From: an uncultured Erysipelotrichaceae bacterium
Lineage (GTDB): Bacteria; Bacillota_I; Bacilli_A; Erysipelotrichales; Erysipelotrichaceae
Direction of reading: 5' to 3'
Assembly (NCBI GenBank): GCA_902796465.1
Contig: CADBPK010000093.1
Location: 1 to 10,067 of the forward strand
Length of the DNA: 10,067 bases
Positions 5,869 through 10,067 of the stretch are shown here, piece after piece (within the stretch, counting starts at the first letter, position 1; each line of letters begins with the position of its first letter). The position numbers and the translations under genes are program-made. A model generated the notes under the pieces. That model ran no database searches. It worked only from the letters and a program-made list of their open reading frames with translations, and had not been told where the DNA came from.

Positions 5869-7551
5869 ATGAGTAACTTCAAAAAGACTCTCGCAGCCGG
5901 ACTCGCCCTTGCATTACTGGCAGGATGCGGCGGCAGCAACGGCGGAGGATCAAACAATGGCGGCGGAGAAGCAGATGGAAAGAAAACTGTAACAGTCGCT
6001 ATCAACGCTGACCTGAATACAATGGATCACCATGTCGCAACAGACGGCGGTTCATTTGTTATGCAGTCTCTCTGCATCGGCGGTCTGGTTGAACTGGATG
6101 CCAATGCGCAGCCTCAGGCTGATCTCGCTGAATCATGGGATGTCAGTGAAGACGGTACAGTCTACACATTCCACCTCAGAGACGGACTGAAATGGTCCAA
6201 CGGCACACCTCTGACAGCTAAAGACTTCGTTTACGGCTGGCAGCGTCTGGATGCGCCGAACCTGGCTTCTGAATATGCATTCCTGCTCGAAACGATTTGT
6301 GTCAAGAATGCAAAGGCAGCTTTCGACGGTGAAGTACCGCTGTCCGAACTCGGTGTATCTGCACCGGATGACAAGACATTCGTTGTTGAACTGACACAGC
6401 CTGTAGGATTCTTCCTCGGTCTGATGGCATTCCCGTCATTCTTCCCGCTGAACCAGGAATTCTTCGAGTCCATGGGCGGAGACCTCGATGCGAACGTTTC
6501 TGAGAACCAGTATTCTCAGGCAGTCGACAAGATGCTCTACTGCGGACCGTATGTATTCTCCAACTGGGAAGCAAATACAGCTTATACATTCACAAAGAAC
6601 CCGGATTACTGGAACGCTGACGCACAGAAAGACTGTGTTGACGAAATCGTATTCCGTTTCGCAAAAGACGCTCAGTCTGCAGCTCTTTCCTACCAGCAGG
6701 GTGACATCGACGTCGTTACACTGACAGGCGACCTCGTTGACCAGTATAAGAGCGATCCTGGCTTCACACAGAGATTACAGGGTTATGCATGGAGATTAAA
6801 CGTCAACCAGCTCTGCAAGTCTGACGAAACATTCAAGAACCTGAACCTCCGTAAAGCTCTCTCTCTTTCTATCAACCGCGAAGCGATCGCAAACGATGTC
6901 CTCAAAGACGGCTCCATCGCTGCTCAGGGATTCATCCCGAGAGATTTCGCATACGGACCGGATGGAAAAGACTACCGCGATACAGTCGGCAACCTCGTAG
7001 AATATGATGTCGCTGCTGCACAGGAAGCTTATAACAAAGCTAAAGAAGAACTCGGCACAGACAGTATCTCTGTTGATATTCTGTACGAAACAGACTCTGA
7101 AGCACCTGGTAAAGTAGCTGAAAACATCCAGGCTATGTGGAAAGAAAATCTGCCGGGCATCGAAGTCAACCTCGCTCCGAAGACAAAGAAGGAAAGACTT
7201 GCTCTCATGAACGAACTGGATTATGAAGTAGGTCTGACACGTTGGGGTCCTGACTATGCTGACCCGCAGACATACCTCGATCTGTTCAAGTCTGACCAGA
7301 CAGCTTACAACGGATACTACTTCAACGATGCATATGATGCACTCCTGAACAAGGCTGAAACAGGCGAAGACGCAGCGAATGCTGAAGCACGCTGGGCAGA
7401 CCTGATTGAAGCTGAAAAACTCATCCTCGATGATCAGGGTCTCATTCCGGTATTCCAGAACGGTGCCGCAATGCTGATCAATCCTGAAGTTAAGGGCATT
7501 GAATTCCATAACGCAGGTGTTGACTCATATCGTCATATCACAAAGGGTTAA
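5869..7551 (+). CDS. oppA: Oligopeptide ABC transporter substrate-binding lipoprotein
   Basis: This is the extracellular receptor that captures peptides and hands them to the OppBC channel. The signal peptide has a basic start (NFKK), a hydrophobic core and lipobox LLAGC at 16-20, so Cys20 would be lipidated and anchor it to the outer face of the membrane. A flexible Gly/Ser/Asn linker follows (21-33). The family 5 solute-binding signature spans about 85-126 (ESWDVSEDGTVYTF, LRDGLKWSNGTPLTAKDF). Late motifs such as RKALSLSINREAI and RWGPDYADPQTYLDLF are typical of peptide-binding OppA proteins, not of nickel or sugar receptors. Length (560) is normal. Thr is encoded almost only by ACA (about 25 of 28 by hand count), unlike the mixed use in oppC, which suggests high expression. 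It is the first gene of the opp operon, with its own promoter and a hairpin after the stop. Peptide specificity cannot be read from sequence. Confidence 0.95.
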   Translation: MSNFKKTLAAGLALALLAGCGGSNGGGSNNGGGEADGKKTVTVAINADLNTMDHHVATDGGSFVMQSLCIGGLVELDANAQPQADLAESWDVSEDGTVYTFHLRDGLKWSNGTPLTAKDFVYGWQRLDAPNLASEYAFLLETICVKNAKAAFDGEVPLSELGVSAPDDKTFVVELTQPVGFFLGLMAFPSFFPLNQEFFESMGGDLDANVSENQYSQAVDKMLYCGPYVFSNWEANTAYTFTKNPDYWNADAQKDCVDEIVFRFAKDAQSAALSYQQGDIDVVTLTGDLVDQYKSDPGFTQRLQGYAWRLNVNQLCKSDETFKNLNLRKALSLSINREAIANDVLKDGSIAAQGFIPRDFAYGPDGKDYRDTVGNLVEYDVAAAQEAYNKAKEELGTDSISVDILYETDSEAPGKVAENIQAMWKENLPGIEVNLAPKTKKERLALMNELDYEVGLTRWGPDYADPQTYLDLFKSDQTAYNGYYFNDAYDALLNKAETGEDAANAEARWADLIEAEKLILDDQGLIPVFQNGAAMLINPEVKGIEFHNAGVDSYRHITKG

Positions 7552-7570
7552 TTGAATCATTGTTTTACGA

Positions 7571-7587
7571 ATTACTTCACAAGTAAT
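7571..7587 (+). repeat. Small hairpin after oppA, adjoining the large one
   Basis: ATTACTT (7571-7577) pairs perfectly with AAGTAAT (7581-7587) around a 3-base loop. Its last three bases are also the first three of the large stem that begins at 7585, so the two cannot both form fully. It may be incidental or part of a switch or RNA-stability element. Confidence 0.4.
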
Positions 7588-7619
7588 GTAATAGAGCGGA
7601 AACCCCGCTCTATTACATT
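7585..7619 (+). terminator. Strong intercistronic hairpin between oppA and oppB (leaky terminator or 3' stabiliser)
   Basis: A perfect 15-base-pair stem (7585-7599 with 7605-7619) has a GC-rich top (GAGCGG/CCGCTC) and a 5-base loop. Only TTTATGTTTAAG follows, so the U-tract is weak and readthrough into oppB is expected. Such elements commonly let a binding-protein gene give more and longer-lived mRNA than the downstream permease genes. The structure is visible in the sequence; the role is inferred. Confidence 0.8.
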
Positions 7620-7645
7620 TATGTTTAAGAAAGGAAACCGAATTC

Positions 7646-8581
7646 ATGTCGAAATACATTCTTAAAAGAGTGCTCATCAGTTTACTGACATTACTGGCAA
7701 TCATATTTGTCCTGTTTCTGATGTTAGACTACATGCCGGGTTCTCCGTTCAACGATGAAAAGCTCAATGCGGCACAGAAGGCTCTTCTGTATGCGAAATA
7801 CGGCCTGGATCAGCCGTTTATCATACGGTTCTTCAAATATGTCGCTGCGGTCTTCAAAGGCGATCTGGGACTTAGTTATGTTCTGAACAAGAACAAGCCG
7901 ATCTCCGAGATGCTCGCCGGACCGCTGGGTGTTTCCATCCGTGTCGGTGCGCTTGGTATGCTGCTGGGTACTGTGCTCGGTCTGGTACTGGGCATTGCTG
8001 CTGCGTTAAACCATAATTCCTGGGTAGACTCACTATGTTCGGTCGTATCGATCCTCGGTGTTTCTGTCCCGGCTTATGTATTTGCGCTGCTGCTGGCATA
8101 CTTTGTCGGATTCAAGATGGGACTGATCCCCATCCTGTATTCTTCAAAAAACGTAGCCAAGAGCTTTATAGGGCCAATGATTGCATTGGCCATGAGCCCA
8201 ATGGCGAGTGTTTCAAGATTTACGCGGTCTGAGATGATCGACGTTCTCGGCTCTGATTACATTCTGCTTGTACAGGCAAAGGGTGTTAAACAGAGTGACT
8301 TAATCTTAAAACACGCGCTAAGAAACACTTTGATCCCGATTATTACCATCATGGGTCCGATCCTGGTCAACCTGCTGACAGGTTCCATGGTCGTTGAATC
8401 AGTATTCGGCGTACCCGGCATCGGTACAATGATGGTCACAGCGATCCAGAGTAACGACTACAACGTTACGATCGCCTGTGCATTTACATATTCGGCCATG
8501 TACATTGTCATGATGCTGATCATTGATATCCTCTACGGTGTCATCGATCCGCGTATCCGTGTCGCAAAGGAGGGCAGTTAA
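7646..8581 (+). CDS. oppB: Oligopeptide ABC transporter permease OppB
   Basis: This is one of the two membrane subunits forming the peptide channel. The N-terminus MSKYILKRVLISLLTLLAIIF is typical of OppB/DppB, with a first membrane helix at about 9-28, an external stretch with DYMPGSPF and YGLDQPF, then five further hydrophobic segments from about residue 98. The cytoplasmic EAA loop that docks on the ATPases is at about 196-226 (EMIDVLGSDYILLVQAKGV, then HALRNTLIP); it reads VQAKG where most relatives have ARAKG. The ending YGVIDPRIR is also characteristic. At 311 residues it is full length. AAAGGA at 7630-7635, ten bases upstream, supports the start. It follows the oppA hairpin, and its stop is one base before oppC, so coupling to oppC is likely. 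Confidence 0.95.
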   Translation: MSKYILKRVLISLLTLLAIIFVLFLMLDYMPGSPFNDEKLNAAQKALLYAKYGLDQPFIIRFFKYVAAVFKGDLGLSYVLNKNKPISEMLAGPLGVSIRVGALGMLLGTVLGLVLGIAAALNHNSWVDSLCSVVSILGVSVPAYVFALLLAYFVGFKMGLIPILYSSKNVAKSFIGPMIALAMSPMASVSRFTRSEMIDVLGSDYILLVQAKGVKQSDLILKHALRNTLIPIITIMGPILVNLLTGSMVVESVFGVPGIGTMMVTAIQSNDYNVTIACAFTYSAMYIVMMLIIDILYGVIDPRIRVAKEGS

Positions 8582-8582
8582 G

Positions 8583-9614
8583 ATGAGCGAATATGCTGAA
8601 AAACACATGCCTATCATAGAGAATGATTACGATCCGGAAGATTTTGTCTTTGTACAGGAAAATATCAAACTGAAGGATAAAGTATACAAACAGACTTCAT
8701 TCCTGAAGGATGTCTGGAACAACTTCTCGAAAAATAAAGGCGCTGTAGTCGGACTGATCATTATCAGTATCATCATTATTCTCGCAATTACGGGACCGAT
8801 GTTCTCGGGATATAAGTATGACGGCATCGATCTGTCGCAGCAGAGTATGCCGCCGCATATGCCGGTTCTCGAAAAGATCGGGATCTTCAACGGCTATGAA
8901 AGAGGCGTAGACCAGTATGCCGCAAAGGGAATCTCTGATGTATATCACTGGTTCGGAACAGATACCAACGGACGTGACCTGTTCACCCGTGTCTGGGAAG
9001 GAACAAGAATCTCCCTGTTCATCGCATTTGTTGCCGTAACGATCGATATCGTAATCGGTATGTCCTATGGACTGATCTCCGGTTACTTCGGCGGCAAAGT
9101 CGATATGATCATGCAGAGATTTGTTGAGATCATCAACGGTATCCCGACACTGGTCCTGGTTACGCTGCTCGGACTGATCCTTCCTTCCGGTATGACATCC
9201 ATTATCTTTGCATTGATGATCACCGGATGGATCGGTATGTCGAGAATCTCCCGTGCTGAAGTCCTGAAGCTGAAGGAAGCTGAATACATCCTCGCTTCCA
9301 GAACATTAGGCGCCAAGCATTTCTCGATCATATTCAAGGACATCATGCCGAACATCTTCGGTCAGCTGATCACCATGGCTATGTTCTCTGTACCGAGTGC
9401 GATCTTTACCGAAGCATATCTTTCCTTTATGGGTCTCGGTATTCCTGCACCGCAGGCATCTCTCGGTACACTGATCTCTGACGGATATAAGTCACTGACA
9501 GTTCATCCGTACATGATCATGAGTGCCATTACCGTACTGGCGCTTCTGATGCTGAGTTTCAACCTGTTCGCAGACGGTCTCCGTGATGCGTTTGACCCGA
9601 ACCAGAAGCATTAA
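8583..9614 (+). CDS. oppC: Oligopeptide ABC transporter permease OppC
   Basis: This is the second membrane subunit of the peptide channel. A soluble N-terminal tail of about 50 residues precedes the first membrane helix (about 55-74). A long external segment contains the family hallmark HWFGTDTNGRDLFTRVWEGTR, followed by five more hydrophobic segments. The EAA loop lies at about 225-255 (AEVLKLKEAEYILASRTLGA, then IMPNIF), and the ending LFADGLRDAFDP is typical of OppC/DppC. The start is placed at ATG 8583 (343 residues) because AAGGAGG at 8567-8573 lies nine bases upstream. The frame is open back to 8523, but that would add 20 uncharacteristic residues and overlap oppB by 59 bases. One base separates it from the oppB stop. 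Confidence 0.95.
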   Translation: MSEYAEKHMPIIENDYDPEDFVFVQENIKLKDKVYKQTSFLKDVWNNFSKNKGAVVGLIIISIIIILAITGPMFSGYKYDGIDLSQQSMPPHMPVLEKIGIFNGYERGVDQYAAKGISDVYHWFGTDTNGRDLFTRVWEGTRISLFIAFVAVTIDIVIGMSYGLISGYFGGKVDMIMQRFVEIINGIPTLVLVTLLGLILPSGMTSIIFALMITGWIGMSRISRAEVLKLKEAEYILASRTLGAKHFSIIFKDIMPNIFGQLITMAMFSVPSAIFTEAYLSFMGLGIPAPQASLGTLISDGYKSLTVHPYMIMSAITVLALLMLSFNLFADGLRDAFDPNQKH

Positions 9615-9623
9615 GGAGGAATT

Positions 9624-10067
9624 ATGACAGCGAAACGTGATAAAAAAGACAGAGTATTATCCATCCGTGACCTGAATATTTCCTTTGAGACGGCAAATGG
9701 TACGGTTAACGCGATCCGCGGTGTCCGTATGGACCTGTTCCGCGGCGAGACGATCGCGATCGTAGGTGAGTCCGGTTCCGGCAAGTCCGTAACCGTAAAG
9801 ACCATCATGGGAATTCTGGCCCCGAACGGCAAGATCCTGAGCGGCAAGATCGACTATACATTTGAGAATGAAAAAGGCGAACTGGAAACGGTTGATATGA
9901 CGAAGCTCTCCCAGAAGCAGATCCGTTACCGTTTTAACGGAAAGCATATCGCCATGGTATTCCAGGATCCCATGACTTCCCTGGATCCGACCATGACCAT
10001 CGGCAAGCAGATTACCGAAGGCATGCTGATCCATGAAAAGATCACAAAGGAAGAGGCGAAGGAAAGA
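9624..10067 (+). CDS. oppD: Oligopeptide ABC transporter ATP-binding protein OppD, N-terminal 148 codons (3' end outside window)
   Basis: This is a cytoplasmic ATPase that powers peptide import through OppBC. The visible part starts with LSIRDLNISFETANGTVNAIRGV, the usual OppD/DppD opening, then Walker A GESGSGKS at 48-55 (Lys54, Ser55) and the Q-loop in VFQDPMTSLDPTM with Gln114. The long segment between Walker A and the Q-loop (GKIDYTFENEKGELETVDM) is typical of this subfamily. The ABC signature, Walker B, H-loop and C-terminal oligopeptide-transporter domain with its possible Fe-S cysteines lie beyond the window. AAGGAGGA at 9613-9620, overlapping the oppC stop, is the ribosome binding site. 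OppD rather than OppF is preferred from gene order and the opening motif. An oppF is expected next but cannot be seen. Confidence 0.93.
   Translation, partial: MTAKRDKKDRVLSIRDLNISFETANGTVNAIRGVRMDLFRGETIAIVGESGSGKSVTVKTIMGILAPNGKILSGKIDYTFENEKGELETVDMTKLSQKQIRYRFNGKHIAMVFQDPMTSLDPTMTIGKQITEGMLIHEKITKEEAKER

Noticed and set aside
6796..7509. Minus-strand open frame of 237 codons inside oppA
   Set aside because: It is the shadow of a strongly codon-biased gene. The translation is Phe/Val/Cys-rich with no domain, and oppA is clearly the coding strand.
8523..8582. Upstream extension of oppC to ATG 8523
   Set aside because: It would overlap oppB by 59 bases and lacks a ribosome binding site, whereas ATG 8583 has AAGGAGG at ideal distance.

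Overview
This window reads as the chromosome of a Gram-positive member of the Bacillota. Support comes from strong AGGAGG-type ribosome binding sites, a lipobox on the peptide-binding protein, a family II inorganic pyrophosphatase with CBS and DRTGG regulatory domains, and a dUTPase and a D-Ala-D-Ala ligase of Firmicutes type. Base composition looks balanced by eye (roughly half G+C). An Erysipelotrichia-like gut bacterium or a clostridial relative would fit, but the exact group is an inference.

Layout. (1) Bases 1-769, minus strand: the N-terminal 256 codons of a D-alanine--D-alanine ligase, which runs off the left edge. (2) Bases 770-846: a short divergent promoter region with overlapping -10-like elements for the two directions. 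(3) Bases 847-5626, plus strand: a tightly packed, probably co-transcribed set made of a patatin-like phospholipase, a dUTPase, a type I methionine aminopeptidase, a small nitroreductase-like protein and a CBS/DRTGG pyrophosphatase. The first three genes overlap, the fourth starts one base after the third stops, and the fifth follows after 12 bases. The set ends at a clear intrinsic terminator at 5652-5681. (4) Bases 5682-5868: an AT-rich regulatory region with a good sigma-A-type promoter and a cluster of TGAAAA/TTTTCA motifs. (5) Bases 5869-10067, plus strand: an oligopeptide ABC transporter operon in the order oppA, oppB, oppC, oppD. oppD is cut by the right edge, and a strong hairpin separates oppA from oppB.

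How the genes work together. The left operon is housekeeping in character. dUTPase keeps dUTP out of DNA and releases pyrophosphate, which the pyrophosphatase can hydrolyse. Methionine aminopeptidase trims new proteins. The patatin-like enzyme probably acts on membrane or acyl lipids. The opp operon imports peptides: a lipoprotein captures them, OppB/OppC form the channel, and OppD (with a partner ATPase expected beyond the edge) drives transport. OppA shows strong codon bias and its own 3' hairpin, which fits far higher expression than the permease genes.

No mobile element, CRISPR array, RNA gene or clearly new system was seen. The points most worth a second look are the regulatory structures around oppA, the divergent nitroreductase-like protein, and the unassigned C-terminal half of the patatin-like protein.
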